A stretch of 64,000 nucleotides of DNA from Acidimicrobiales bacterium. Its GTDB lineage: Bacteria > Actinomycetota > Acidimicrobiia > Acidimicrobiales > UBA8190. The notes under the pieces are model-generated. The model was not told where the DNA came from. It did no database searches and saw only the letters and a program-made list of their open reading frames with translations. Positions 1 to 9,563 of this stretch are shown here, piece by piece; position 1 is the first letter of the stretch, and each line of letters starts with the position of its first letter. The translations under genes were made by a program, and so were the position numbers. The stretch is taken from assembly GCA_035531755.1 (NCBI GenBank), contig DATKSK010000030.1:1-64000 (forward strand), in the 5' to 3' direction.

Positions 1-19
1 GAGGCTAGGCCGAACCCTC

Positions 20-2254
20 CTAGGGAAGCGGGGGGGCGGCTGCGGCCACCATGGGGGCGACGAGCCGGGCCCCGGCTTCGGAACCCTCGAAGGGGGCGTC
101 GCCGAAGGCGAAGATCCCGCCGTCGGAGGCCACCTCCCAGTACCCCTGGCCGGTGGAGGTCGGCGTCATGGCCACCACGGGACGGACGAGCGCCCGGCCG
201 CCCATCGACCCGAAGAACCCGCCGCCACCGAAGGCGAAGACCCCGCCGTCGGAGGCCACCACCCAGTACCCCCCGCTCGGGGCGGCCACCATCGCCACCA
301 CCGGCTGGTTGAGCCACTGCCCGCCCATCGAACCCTCGAAGCGGGCGTCGCCGAAGGCGAAGACGCCGCCGTCGGAGCCCACCAACCAGTACCCGCCCCC
401 GTCGCGGGTCGCAGCCATTCCCACCACCGGGCGGTTGAGCCGCTGGCCGCCCATCGACCCGAAGTAGCCGGCACCACCGAAGGCGAAGACTCCTCCGTCG
501 GAGGCCACCGTCCAGTAGCCCTCGGGCGCGGGGGCCATGCCCACCATGGGTTGGGCCAGGTGCCGGCCGCCCATCGACCCGAAGTAGCCGGCGTCGCCGA
601 AGGCGAAGACACCCCCGTCGGCGGCCACCATCCAGTAGCCGCCCCCGTCCGAGGTGCCGGCCATGGCGACGACCGGGGCCACCAGGCGCGTCCCCCCCAT
701 CGACCCGAAGAACGGGGCACCGCCGAAGCTGAAGACCCCGCCGTCGGAGGCGCTCGTCCAGTACCCGGCCCGTGGTGGCGGGGGTGTGGGCGGCGGCGGG
801 AGCCCGGCAGGCCCGGCGAAGGCGTGCACCTGGGTGGACGACGCCGCCAGCAGCAGGCCGTCGGCCACCGTCGGCGTGGGGAAGTGGTTGGCCTCCGACC
901 CCAGGGAGAAGTGCTGGACCATGTTCCCCGTGGAGGGGTCGAGCCCGTAGAGGGTGCCGCTGCCCGGCGCGATCGTCCACACGAGGCCCCCGGCCACGAC
1001 GGCCGGGCCGCCCGAGCCCGTGTTCGTCTGCCACACGGCGTTGAGCTGGTTGGGAGCGACGGTGTCGGCCCTGATGAGGCCCCCTTGGCACGGCACGTAG
1101 ACCGACGACCCGACGATGGCGTCGCCACCGTCGACGTCGTGCCCGGAGCAGAACGAGAACGACGCCCGCTGGCCGCCCACACCGCCCAGGCTCGACTGCG
1201 ACAGCAGGTAGGCGGTACTGGACTTGCCGACCTGGAAGACGAGCCCGTTGCCGAGCAGCGCGGGCGCGCTCGAGCCCAGGTCGGCGTCACCGGCGTTGTC
1301 GATCCACCAGTTGCCGGGTGCGAAGGACTGCTCGAGCTGCATCGACGGTGACAGCTCGAGCACGCCGTCGCCGTTGTCGTAGGTTTGGCCCGACGACGTC
1401 ACGGCGCTGTTGCCGGTGGCCACCCAGACGTTTCCCTGACCGTCCACGACCGGGGCGGCCCCGCCCATCCACACGGCGCCCTCGCGGTCGCCGGGGTTCG
1501 TGGCCACCTCGAACGACAGCTGGGCCCCCCCACTCTCCGGGATGGCGACCACCCAGCCGTGGTAGGTGCCGCAATCACCGTCGTTGCCGCCGAACCCCAC
1601 GACGACGTTGCCGGCATCGAGCGCCAGCCCGGTCCGCTGGAGCTGGTCGAGCTGGTTGGAGCCCGGAAGATCGACGGCCTGGTGGAGGAGGACGGCCCCC
1701 GTGAACAGGTCGAGGCCGACCAGGAAGTGTTGGGCGGCGTTGCCACCAGCCTGCTCGTCGGTGACGGCGAAAACCTCGCCCCGGGCGGCGTCGATCACCG
1801 GCGTGCCCGTGATGCCGACCGTCGGGGAGATGTTCCCGCACGACAGGTTCCCGGACGGAACGGCCGGGGCCACGTGCGTCGACCAGATCACGGCACCGGT
1901 GTTGGCGGCCAGCTCGTAGACGGTGTCGTTCTCGGTGGCGACGACGACGCGGCCACCCTGCACGAGGGGCTCTCCGTAGACGGCGCCGTCGAGGCCGGCC
2001 GAGGACCACGCCGCGGTGGCCGGGCTCAGGTCTGTGCCGGTGGCGTCGACCCCCGAGCCGAGGCCGTCGTGGTGGTAGACGGTCCAGTTGGAGCCGAACA
2101 CCGTGTGGGCCACGGCCGCCCTGCCGGCGGGGGCGGCGGCGCCGACCGACGGCAGCACGACGGCGATGCCGCACGCGGCGAGCGCCGGCAGACGGCGCCA
2201 CCGAGGCGATCGGCGGCGCAGCGGCGGCAGAGGGCGCGGGCCCGTGATCGCCAT
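20..2254 (-). CDS. Secreted PQQ-like beta-propeller protein with C-terminal GYW repeats
   Basis: Predicted exported protein of 744 residues. An N-terminal signal peptide (Arg-rich start, then a hydrophobic stretch ending near AAAPAG) is followed by a PQQ-type beta-propeller over about residues 60-470, with repeated blades of the kind VYELAANTGAVIW and WVATGNSA. A proline-rich linker then leads to six tandem repeats of about 42 residues (GYW-x-VASDGGVFAFG...GSMGG). I took the ATG at 2254 because an AGGATGGGGGG ribosome-binding stretch lies directly before it; an upstream start at 2302 is possible but gives a poor signal peptide. No catalytic residues are recognisable, so a role in surface binding or as a structural exoprotein is inference. 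The repeat type is one I associate with Acidimicrobiia exoproteins. Confidence 0.85.
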   Translation of the reverse strand: MAITGPRPLPPLRRRSPRWRRLPALAACGIAVVLPSVGAAAPAGRAAVAHTVFGSNWTVYHHDGLGSGVDATGTDLSPATAAWSSAGLDGAVYGEPLVQGGRVVVATENDTVYELAANTGAVIWSTHVAPAVPSGNLSCGNISPTVGITGTPVIDAARGEVFAVTDEQAGGNAAQHFLVGLDLFTGAVLLHQAVDLPGSNQLDQLQRTGLALDAGNVVVGFGGNDGDCGTYHGWVVAIPESGGAQLSFEVATNPGDREGAVWMGGAAPVVDGQGNVWVATGNSAVTSSGQTYDNGDGVLELSPSMQLEQSFAPGNWWIDNAGDADLGSSAPALLGNGLVFQVGKSSTAYLLSQSSLGGVGGQRASFSFCSGHDVDGGDAIVGSSVYVPCQGGLIRADTVAPNQLNAVWQTNTGSGGPAVVAGGLVWTIAPGSGTLYGLDPSTGNMVQHFSLGSEANHFPTPTVADGLLLAASSTQVHAFAGPAGLPPPPTPPPPRAGYWTSASDGGVFSFGGAPFFGSMGGTRLVAPVVAMAGTSDGGGYWMVAADGGVFAFGDAGYFGSMGGRHLAQPMVGMAPAPEGYWTVASDGGVFAFGGAGYFGSMGGQRLNRPVVGMAATRDGGGYWLVGSDGGVFAFGDARFEGSMGGQWLNQPVVAMVAAPSGGYWVVASDGGVFAFGGGGFFGSMGGRALVRPVVAMTPTSTGQGYWEVASDGGIFAFGDAPFEGSEAGARLVAPMVAAAAPPLP
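26..768 (-). repeat. Six in-frame repeats encoding GYW..DGGVFAFG..GSMGG units
   Basis: The 3' third of the preceding gene consists of six consecutive units of about 120-126 bases. Each encodes an aromatic GYW start, a DGGVFAFG core and a GSMGG turn followed by LxxPVVxMA. The last unit is the most diverged (GSEAG instead of GSMGG). The regular length suggests one beta-sheet module per unit. Confidence 0.85.
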
Positions 2255-2329
2255 CCCCCCATCCTGGCCGCCCCCACGCGCCCATGCGCGTACGGGGCAC
2301 AACCGGGGGACAACTCGGGTCGGGTCAGA

Positions 2330-3505
<1,176 letters not shown>

Positions 3506-3551
3506 TCATCCGGGCCGTGCGCGTCCGTGCGCCTCATCCGGGGGCCAAGTA

Positions 3552-3565
3552 TAGAACGTGTTCTA
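3552..3565. promoter_or_regulatory. KstR-type operator palindrome
   Basis: TAGAACGTGTTCTA is a 6+2+6 inverted repeat and matches the mycobacterial KstR consensus TnnAACnnGTTnnA at every fixed base. It lies 62 bases before the thiolase start and 75 bases before the divergent GH4 start, so it could control either gene. KstR is a TetR-family repressor of cholesterol and lipid catabolism genes; no regulator gene is present in the window. Confidence 0.7.
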
Positions 3566-3570
3566 CGTAC

Positions 3571-3610
3571 GCCGCCCGGCGGCGCCCGGCGGCGCCCGGC
3601 GGCGCCCCCG
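3571..3610. repeat. Tandem 10-bp GC repeat upstream of the GH4 gene
   Basis: About four units of GGCGCCCGGC (first and last slightly changed) sit in the divergent intergenic region between the palindrome at 3552 and the GH4 start. No function is visible. Confidence 0.7.
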
Positions 3611-3640
3611 TCCCCGAGGGTTCGGTGGAAGGATGAGGAC

Positions 3641-4987
3641 GTGCAGGTCACCATCATCGGCGGGGGCAGCTACCAGTGGGCACCCACGCTGATCACCGAC
3701 CTCCTCGGCACCCCGTCACTGGCGGGGATGCACCTGGTCCTGGAGGACATCGACCCGGCACCGCTCGAGAAGATGGCGGCGATCGCCGGCATCGCCGACG
3801 ACAAGCTGGGCGCCAAGTCCACGGTGTCCACCACGACCGACCAGCGCCGCGCGCTGGAGGGCGCCGACTTCGTCGTGGTGACGATCTCCACCGGCGGGTT
3901 CGACAGCATGGCCGTCGACCTCGACGTGCCCGCCCGCCACGGCATCCGCCAGTCGGTGGGCGACAGCGTCGGACCAGGCGGGATCAACCGGGCCCTGCGG
4001 AACATCCCCGTCCTGGCCGGTATCGGCCGCGACATGGAGGAGATCTGCCCCGACGCCTGGCTCCTCAACATCACCAATCCGATGACCACGCTCACCCGCA
4101 CGGTGTGCCGGGAGACCTCGGTGAAGACGGTCGGGCTGTGCCACGAGGTGGGCAACTTCGCCATGGTCCTGGCGATCGCCTTCGGCAAGCCTCATACCGC
4201 CATCCGCCCGGTCGTGGCCGGCGTCAACCACTTCCCGGTCATCTGCGACCTCGAGATCGACGGGGCGGAGGGCTTCGCGCAGATCGCCGAACTGGTGGAC
4301 GAGCTCGGCGGCCTCGACGCCATCGCCCCCGACCCGGCGCGCCCCGAGCCCGAGCCCTTTACCAAGCTCGACTTCGCCGTGCACCACGTGCTCAAGCTCG
4401 CCATGCTCGACCGCTACGGCGCGCTGCCCGGCGCCAACGACCGCCACCTGGCGGAGTTCGTGCCGTCGGTGCTCACCGAGGCGTCGGGGTGGGGGGCGGC
4501 GTGGGGCATCGAGCTGACGTCGATCGCCCAGCGCCAGAAGCACCAGGACGAGTACGTGGCCGGGGTCGACGACGTGCTGGCCGGCAAGGAAGAGCTCCCG
4601 ACCTGGGACTCGGGCGAGCTGGTGGCGCCGGTGATCGACTCGCTCGTGACCGGCACCCGGCGCGAGCTGCCGCTCAACCTCCCCAACACGGGTCAGTGCC
4701 CGGACCTCCCGCTCGACGCCGTCGTGGAGTCCATGTGCGTGGTGGACGGTGACGGCATGCGCGGGCGCGACGTGGCCCGGCCGCCCGCGGCACTGGCCGA
4801 GCTGCTGCGGCGCCACGCCGCTGTCCAGGAGATGACGGTGGAGGCCGGGCTGAGCGGCGACCGCGGCCTGGCCCACGCCGCCTTCGCCCTCGACCCGCTG
4901 GCGGGCCGGGGCGACCTGCACGACACCGAGACCATGGTCGACGAGCTGCTGGCGGGGACCGCACAGTGGCTCCCGCAATTCGCGTGA
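3641..4987 (+). CDS. Glycoside hydrolase family 4 (NAD-dependent alpha-glycosidase type)
   Basis: GH4 enzyme of 448 residues, typical for the family, which hydrolyses glycosides by NAD+-dependent oxidation and elimination with a bound divalent metal. Visible are the dinucleotide motif IIGGGS at the N-terminus, VGDSVGPGGI, LLNITNPM, the metal/catalytic CHEV motif and the second metal ligand in GVNHFP. CHxV-type motifs are found in GH4 enzymes acting on unphosphorylated alpha-glycosides, while phospho-glycosidases usually show CN.P or CDMP; the substrate is therefore probably a free alpha-glycoside. Start is GTG 3641, preceded by GGAAGGA. It is first in an operon with the dehydrogenase, aldolase, kinase and LarA genes. 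A paralogue lies at 20220-21605. Confidence 0.88.
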   Translation: MQVTIIGGGSYQWAPTLITDLLGTPSLAGMHLVLEDIDPAPLEKMAAIAGIADDKLGAKSTVSTTTDQRRALEGADFVVVTISTGGFDSMAVDLDVPARHGIRQSVGDSVGPGGINRALRNIPVLAGIGRDMEEICPDAWLLNITNPMTTLTRTVCRETSVKTVGLCHEVGNFAMVLAIAFGKPHTAIRPVVAGVNHFPVICDLEIDGAEGFAQIAELVDELGGLDAIAPDPARPEPEPFTKLDFAVHHVLKLAMLDRYGALPGANDRHLAEFVPSVLTEASGWGAAWGIELTSIAQRQKHQDEYVAGVDDVLAGKEELPTWDSGELVAPVIDSLVTGTRRELPLNLPNTGQCPDLPLDAVVESMCVVDGDGMRGRDVARPPAALAELLRRHAAVQEMTVEAGLSGDRGLAHAAFALDPLAGRGDLHDTETMVDELLAGTAQWLPQFA

Positions 4988-5886
4988 GCCCGATTCGCGT
5001 GAAGGTCGGCTTCGTCGGGTTGGGTGCCATGGGCCTACCCATGGCACGGAATCTCGTGGAGGCCGGGCACCATGTGACGGTGGCCTCGCGCAGCCGACCG
5101 CCGGTCGACGAGGCCGTGGCCTTCGGCGCAGCCGACGGTGGCACCCTCACCGACGTGGCCGCGGCCAGCGAGGTCCTCGTCCTGTGTGTCCCCAGCTCCC
5201 CCGACGTCGTGCAGGTGGTCGACGCCGTGCTCCCCGCCCTGGGCCCGGGCACCATCGTGGTCGACTGCTCCACCATCGACCCCGACGTCGAGCGGGCGCA
5301 ACACGAGCGCGTCAACGCCACCGGCGCGCGCTACCTCGACGCCCCGGTGTCGGGCGGCACCGTGGGCGCCAAGAACGGGACCCTGACGCTGATGGTGGGC
5401 GGCGACGAGACGACCCTGGCGGATGCCACGCCCGCTCTCCAACCCATGGCCGGCCTCATCGTGCACGTGGGCGGCCCGGGGATGGGCCAGGTCGTGAAGC
5501 TCTGCAACAACCTGATCTACGCGGCGCAGATGGTGGCCACGGCCGAGGCCACCGCGCTGGCGGTTCGCTCGGGGGTGGACATGGCGAAGCTCCTCGAGGT
5601 GCTGCTCCACTCGACCGGCGACTGCACCGCCGTGCGCACGCGGCTGCCGGTCCCCGGCGTGGTCGCCGACAGCCCCGCCTCCAACGGGTGGAAGCCGGGG
5701 TTCATGACCGACCTCATGGCGAAGGACCTCGACCTCGCCCTGTCGTACGGGGCCCGGGCCGGCGTCCCCATGACCACCACCGCCACGGCGCGCCAGGCAC
5801 TGACGGCGGCGGCGACGGCCGGGTTCGGGCGCGAGGACTTCTCGGCGTTGGCGAAGGTGGTGCTCCGCCTGGCCGGCGTGGAGTGA
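4984..5886 (+). CDS. NAD(P)-dependent beta-hydroxyacid dehydrogenase (HIBADH family)
   Basis: Member of the 3-hydroxyisobutyrate / tartronate semialdehyde / threonate dehydrogenase family, about 300 residues. The Rossmann motif GFVGLGAMG stands at the N-terminus, the substrate motif DAPVSGGTVGAKNG in the middle, the catalytic Lys in KLCNN near residue 172, and KDLDLAL in the helical domain. The chosen GTG overlaps the GH4 stop as GTGA; GTG codons at 4966 and 4999 are in frame and also possible. In sugar-acid catabolic operons such enzymes oxidise a 2- or 3-hydroxyacid before decarboxylation or cleavage. Here the context (GH4, kinase, aldolase, LarA) points to a sugar-acid intermediate, which is inference. 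Confidence 0.85.
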   Translation: MSPIRVKVGFVGLGAMGLPMARNLVEAGHHVTVASRSRPPVDEAVAFGAADGGTLTDVAAASEVLVLCVPSSPDVVQVVDAVLPALGPGTIVVDCSTIDPDVERAQHERVNATGARYLDAPVSGGTVGAKNGTLTLMVGGDETTLADATPALQPMAGLIVHVGGPGMGQVVKLCNNLIYAAQMVATAEATALAVRSGVDMAKLLEVLLHSTGDCTAVRTRLPVPGVVADSPASNGWKPGFMTDLMAKDLDLALSYGARAGVPMTTTATARQALTAAATAGFGREDFSALAKVVLRLAGVE

Positions 5887-6692
5887 AGCGGGCCCCGATG
5901 GGCGCGCTCGAACCTCCCGTGGTCATCCTCGCCGCCGACCACCGCGCCCGGGGGGTCATGACGGTCGAGCACTACGCGCGCTACCTGGACGCGCTGCGCG
6001 CCGCCCTGCCGAGCTGCGACGGGGTCCTGGCGAGCACCCAGCCGCTGCGCGACCTGGCGGCCGTCGGCGCGCTCGGGCCCCGGCACCGCACGTACCTCTC
6101 CATCAACCGCACAGGACTGGCGGGGAGCGTGTTCGAGCTCGATGATCGTCTCGTGGCGAGCGTAGCGGGCGCTGCGGCCGAGGGATGGACCGGCGTGAAG
6201 CACATGACGCGCATCGACCTGTCGGACTCCATGACGGCGCCGGCCCTCGAGCTGCTGGGGCGGGTGCTGGAGGAGGCGCGTGCCGCCGGACTGGAAGCGC
6301 TCGTCGAGCCGTTGTCGTGGCGCGACGGGCACGTGGCCCGTGACACCGACTCGATCGTCCTCGCCGCCGTGGTCGCCCACGACATGGGCGCGCCCGTGCT
6401 CAAGGTGCCGGTCCCCGACGCCGCCCCGGGCGCAGCGCGCGTCGACGCCGTGGCCCGCGTCGTGGCCAGCGTCGGGGTGCCCGTCCTGTTCCTCGGTGGG
6501 CCTCGCGTCGAGCCCGCCGGGGGGCGTCGCGGCACGGCAGGCGACGTGCGCGGCGCCAGGGAAGCGGTGCTGGCCGAGGTGCGCGACGCCATGGACGGCG
6601 GCGGTGCCGGGCTGGCGGTGGGGCGCGTCGTGTTCCAGGACCCCGAGCCGGGGGTCATGGCCGGTCTCGTGGCCGACGCCGTCCGGGGATGA
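5883..6692 (+). CDS. Class I aldolase, FbaB/LacD/Cgl0159-like TIM barrel
   Basis: 269-residue protein with the pattern of class I (Schiff-base) aldolases of the DhnA/FbaB/LacD group: ILAADHRARG near the N-terminus, SINRTGL, GVKHMTRID and LKVPVP. The Lys of LKVPVP, about residue 174, is the expected Schiff-base residue. It should cleave a (phosphorylated) keto-sugar or keto-acid into two smaller pieces. The start GTG 5883 overlaps the dehydrogenase stop (GTGA); an ATG at 5898 is an alternative. Its stop overlaps the kinase start (ATGA). The coupling to an FGGY kinase suggests that the kinase product is its substrate. The exact sugar is unknown. Confidence 0.75.
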   Translation: MKRAPMGALEPPVVILAADHRARGVMTVEHYARYLDALRAALPSCDGVLASTQPLRDLAAVGALGPRHRTYLSINRTGLAGSVFELDDRLVASVAGAAAEGWTGVKHMTRIDLSDSMTAPALELLGRVLEEARAAGLEALVEPLSWRDGHVARDTDSIVLAAVVAHDMGAPVLKVPVPDAAPGAARVDAVARVVASVGVPVLFLGGPRVEPAGGRRGTAGDVRGAREAVLAEVRDAMDGGGAGLAVGRVVFQDPEPGVMAGLVADAVRG

Positions 6693-8209
6693 TCCTGACG
6701 ATCGACCTCGGCACCAGCGTCACCAAGGCGGCGCTGTGGCGGGACGACGGCCTGGCCGCCGTCGGGCGGGCACCGCTCGAATGCCAGTACGGACCCGGCA
6801 ACCGCGTCGAGCAGGATCCGGGGTCCTGGTGGCCCTCCGTCGTGGCCGCGTGCGAGGCGGCCCGGGCCGGCGCCGGTGGTCGCGGTCGTGGTCGTGGTCG
6901 TGGTCGTGGCGATGCGGTGCGGGCGCTGGGCTTCTCGGCGGCACGGCAGACGTTCGTCCCTGTGTCGGCGGCGGGGGTGCCGCTCGGGACGGCCATGGTG
7001 TGGTCGGACCGGCGGGCGGGCGCCGAAGCGGCGGCGCTGGCGGCATCGTGCGGGGGCGCGTCGCCGGTCCGGGAGCAGACGGGCGTCGTGCTCGACGCCG
7101 CCTCTGTGGCGGCCAAGGTGGCGTGGCTCGAGCGCCACGAGCCGGAACGACTCCGCCAGGCCCGGTGGCTGCTGTCGCCCCGGGACCTGCTGGCATGGCG
7201 GCTGACCGGCGAGGTGTGCACCGACCGCACCCTGGCTTCGGCGACCGGGATGTACGACGACACCGGTCGGGCGGTGCCGGCGCTCGTGGGCGATTCGGGC
7301 GACCGGCTCCCGGCGGTACACCCGTCGGACAGCGTGGTCGGCGCCCTCCTCGCTGGCCCCGCCGCCGAGCTCGCCCTCCCCCCCGGCATCCCGGTCGTCA
7401 TCGGCGCGGGCGACCGCGCCTGCGAGGTCCTCGGGGCGGGCGCCTCGGCCGAGCGGCCGATGGTGTCGTGGGGGACGACGGCGAACGTGTCGGTGCCGGC
7501 GGCACACCGCCCCCACCCGGCTCCGGATGCCATGATCGTCACGCGTGGCGCGCTGGGCGGGTGGCTGCTCGAAGGAGGCCTGTCGGCCGCGGGATCGCTC
7601 GTCGCCTGGCTGGCGCGCCTGACGGGGCTCGACGCCGACACGCTGTTGGCGCGGGCCGCGGTGAGCCCACCGGGGGCACGTGGCGTCGTCGCCCTGCCGT
7701 GGTTCGGTGGGGCGCGCGCCCCCTGGTGGCGCGACGGGGCGCGCGGCGCGCTGACGGGCCTTTCCCACGACCACGACGCCGGCGACCTGGCGCGCGCCGT
7801 CGTCGAGTCGGTCGCCTGGGACGTGGCGCGGTGCCTCGGTTCGGCACACGGGTCGTTCGAGGGGCTGGTCCTCGGCGGGGCGGGCGCCGCCGCCGCGGTG
7901 TGGGTCGACGTCCTCACCGCGGTGACGGGCCTGGCGGCGAGCCGTCGACTGTCGGGGGAGGCGGCTTCGGCGGGCGCGGCGATGGTGGTCGCCCGCGCCG
8001 TCGGCTCGCCGCTCGATCTCGACCGCTTCGACCCTGTCGTCGCCGAGACGCACCCCGACGAGTCGTGGGCCGAGCGCTATCGCGCCCTGCGCCCGCGTGT
8101 CGACGAGGCCGCCACGGCGATCATCGGGATCGGGGCCCGGGACGGGGACGGGGCCGGGGCCGGGGCCGGGGGCGGGGACGGGGCCGGGGGCGGGGAGGTG
8201 GGCCCGTGA
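6689..8209 (+). CDS. FGGY-family carbohydrate kinase
   Basis: Sugar or polyol kinase of 506 residues, in the usual size range. The N-terminal phosphate loop DLGTSVTKAAL starts at residue 6, followed by ARQTFVPV, WSDRRAGAEA and LSPRDLLAWRLTGE. The C-terminal lobe has GAGDRACEVLGAG, whose Asp is the expected catalytic base, SWGTTANVSV and LVLGGAGAAAAVW. ATG 6689 overlaps the aldolase stop. Two low-complexity stretches are odd: an Arg-Gly run at about residues 64-74 coded by GGTCGT hexamers, and a Gly/Ala/Asp tail at the C-terminus. Both look like replication-slippage insertions at tolerated surface positions. Closest recognisable relatives are xylulokinase-like FGGY enzymes; the substrate is not determined. 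Confidence 0.88.
   Translation: MILTIDLGTSVTKAALWRDDGLAAVGRAPLECQYGPGNRVEQDPGSWWPSVVAACEAARAGAGGRGRGRGRGRGDAVRALGFSAARQTFVPVSAAGVPLGTAMVWSDRRAGAEAAALAASCGGASPVREQTGVVLDAASVAAKVAWLERHEPERLRQARWLLSPRDLLAWRLTGEVCTDRTLASATGMYDDTGRAVPALVGDSGDRLPAVHPSDSVVGALLAGPAAELALPPGIPVVIGAGDRACEVLGAGASAERPMVSWGTTANVSVPAAHRPHPAPDAMIVTRGALGGWLLEGGLSAAGSLVAWLARLTGLDADTLLARAAVSPPGARGVVALPWFGGARAPWWRDGARGALTGLSHDHDAGDLARAVVESVAWDVARCLGSAHGSFEGLVLGGAGAAAAVWVDVLTAVTGLAASRRLSGEAASAGAAMVVARAVGSPLDLDRFDPVVAETHPDESWAERYRALRPRVDEAATAIIGIGARDGDGAGAGAGGGDGAGGGEVGP
6878..6910 (+). repeat. In-frame GGTCGT hexanucleotide microsatellite
   Basis: One GGTCGC and four GGTCGT units followed by GGC code for an Arg-Gly run in the N-terminal lobe of the FGGY kinase. 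A change in copy number would keep the reading frame. Confidence 0.9.
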
Positions 8210-9498
8210 AGCACGTCCGGCTCGAGTACGGCCGACACGGCCTCGTGGCCGAGGTGCCCGACGACGCCGTCGTGGTGACGGCCACCGACCTGCCGGGGCT
8301 CCCCGACGAGGCCGGCGCCGTCGTGGCCGCGCTGCGTGCGCCGGTGGCCGGGCCGTCCCTCGACGAACTGGTCGGGGCGGCTCGGGGCGCGACGGCGCGT
8401 CCGCGTGTGGCCGTGGTCTTCCCGGACGTGACGCGGCCCATGCCCAACCGGACCGTGCTGCCTCCGCTCCTGGCCGAGCTCGAGCGGCTCGGCATGGGGC
8501 CCGAGCACGTGGAGCTGCTGTGCGCCACGGGCACACACCGCGTGGCGACGCCCGACGAGATGGTGGAGCTGATCGGTCCCGAGATCGCCCGCCGGTACCG
8601 CGTCCACCAGCACCGCGCCGGCGGGGCCGGGCCGGCGCCGGCCGACACGCACGTCGAGGTGGGGCGGGTCGACGGGGCTGCGGTCCGGCTCGACCGCCGC
8701 TACGTCGAGGCCGACGTGCGCATCCTCACCGGGTTCGTCGAGCCCCATTTCTTCGCGGGCTTCAGCGGCGGTCCCAAGGGCGCATGCCCGGGCCTGGCCG
8801 CGCTGGAGACGGTCCTCGAAGCGCACAGCCCGGCCCGGATCGCCGACCCCAGGGCGACGTGGCTCGTCACCGAGGGGAACCCCGTCCACGACTTCGTGCG
8901 GTCGGCCGTGGCGCTGGCCCCGCCGACGCTTTCGCTCGACGTCGCCATCAACGGCACGCGCCGGATCACCGCGGTGTTCGCCGGCCCGTTGCCCGACGGA
9001 CACGCGGCGGCCTGCCACTTCGTCGAACAGACGGTGGTGCAGCACGTGGACGACCGCTTCGACGTGGTCCTGAGCACGAACGGCGGCTACCCGCTCGACC
9101 GCAACCTGTACCAGGCGGTCAAGGGCATGGCGGCGGCCGAGCGCGTCGTCCGGCCGGGCGGGACGATCGTCATGGCGGCGGCGTGCACCGACGGCACCCC
9201 CGGCGGCGGCGCATTCGCCCGCCTGCTCGGCGGCGCCCGCGGGCCCGACGCGCTCGACACCGTCGACGGCCCGTCCGAGACGGACCGCTGGCAGACGCAG
9301 GTGCTGGGCCGCGTCCTGCGGCGGGCGGACGTGTGGATACACGCCGAGGGCCTGGCCGAGGACGAGGTGCGGGCCGCGTTCCTCCGCCCCGTCGCCGACG
9401 TCTCGGCTGCGGTGGCGGAGGCCCTCGGTGCCGCGGGGCCGGGCGCCCGCCTGTGCGTGCTGCCCTTCGGCCCGCTCACCGTCGCCTCCGCTCCCTGA
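8206..9498 (+). CDS. LarA-family nickel-dependent 2-hydroxyacid racemase/epimerase
   Basis: 430-residue member of the lactate racemase (LarA) superfamily, which uses a nickel pincer nucleotide cofactor to racemise or epimerise the C2 of hydroxyacids including sugar acids. His111 (in GTHR), His181 and Lys191 (in EPHFFAGFSGGPKG) and His207 (in LEAHSP) correspond to His108, His174, Lys184 and His200 of Lactobacillus plantarum LarA, with identical spacings of 10 and 16 for the last three. The TRP motif of the N-terminal domain is also present. The Lys carries the cofactor and the last His binds nickel in LarA. Start GTG 8206 overlaps the kinase stop and has GGGGAGG 7 bases upstream. The cofactor-making larB, larC and larE genes are not in the window. 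Confidence 0.88.
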   Translation: MKHVRLEYGRHGLVAEVPDDAVVVTATDLPGLPDEAGAVVAALRAPVAGPSLDELVGAARGATARPRVAVVFPDVTRPMPNRTVLPPLLAELERLGMGPEHVELLCATGTHRVATPDEMVELIGPEIARRYRVHQHRAGGAGPAPADTHVEVGRVDGAAVRLDRRYVEADVRILTGFVEPHFFAGFSGGPKGACPGLAALETVLEAHSPARIADPRATWLVTEGNPVHDFVRSAVALAPPTLSLDVAINGTRRITAVFAGPLPDGHAAACHFVEQTVVQHVDDRFDVVLSTNGGYPLDRNLYQAVKGMAAAERVVRPGGTIVMAAACTDGTPGGGAFARLLGGARGPDALDTVDGPSETDRWQTQVLGRVLRRADVWIHAEGLAEDEVRAAFLRPVADVSAAVAEALGAAGPGARLCVLPFGPLTVASAP

Positions 9499-9528
9499 TC
9501 AGGGCCGCATCGCCCGGGTTCTCTCTGT

Positions 9529-9544
9529 CTGACGCACGCGTCAG
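9529..9544. promoter_or_regulatory. 16-bp palindrome, probable repressor operator
   Basis: CTGACGCACGCGTCAG is a perfect 7+2+7 inverted repeat located 19 bases before the start of the MFS-LivF fusion gene, where it would overlap the promoter. Its size and 2-base centre fit a TetR-family operator. No regulator gene is nearby, so the protein is unknown. Confidence 0.6.
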
Positions 9545-9563
9545 GGATTAGCGTGAGGCGGCA

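Noticed and set aside
5981-8536. Very long open frame on the minus strand opposite the kinase and aldolase genes
   Set aside because: Its translation is Arg/Pro/Ala-rich without motifs, and it lies opposite genes with clear active sites. It is a high-GC shadow.
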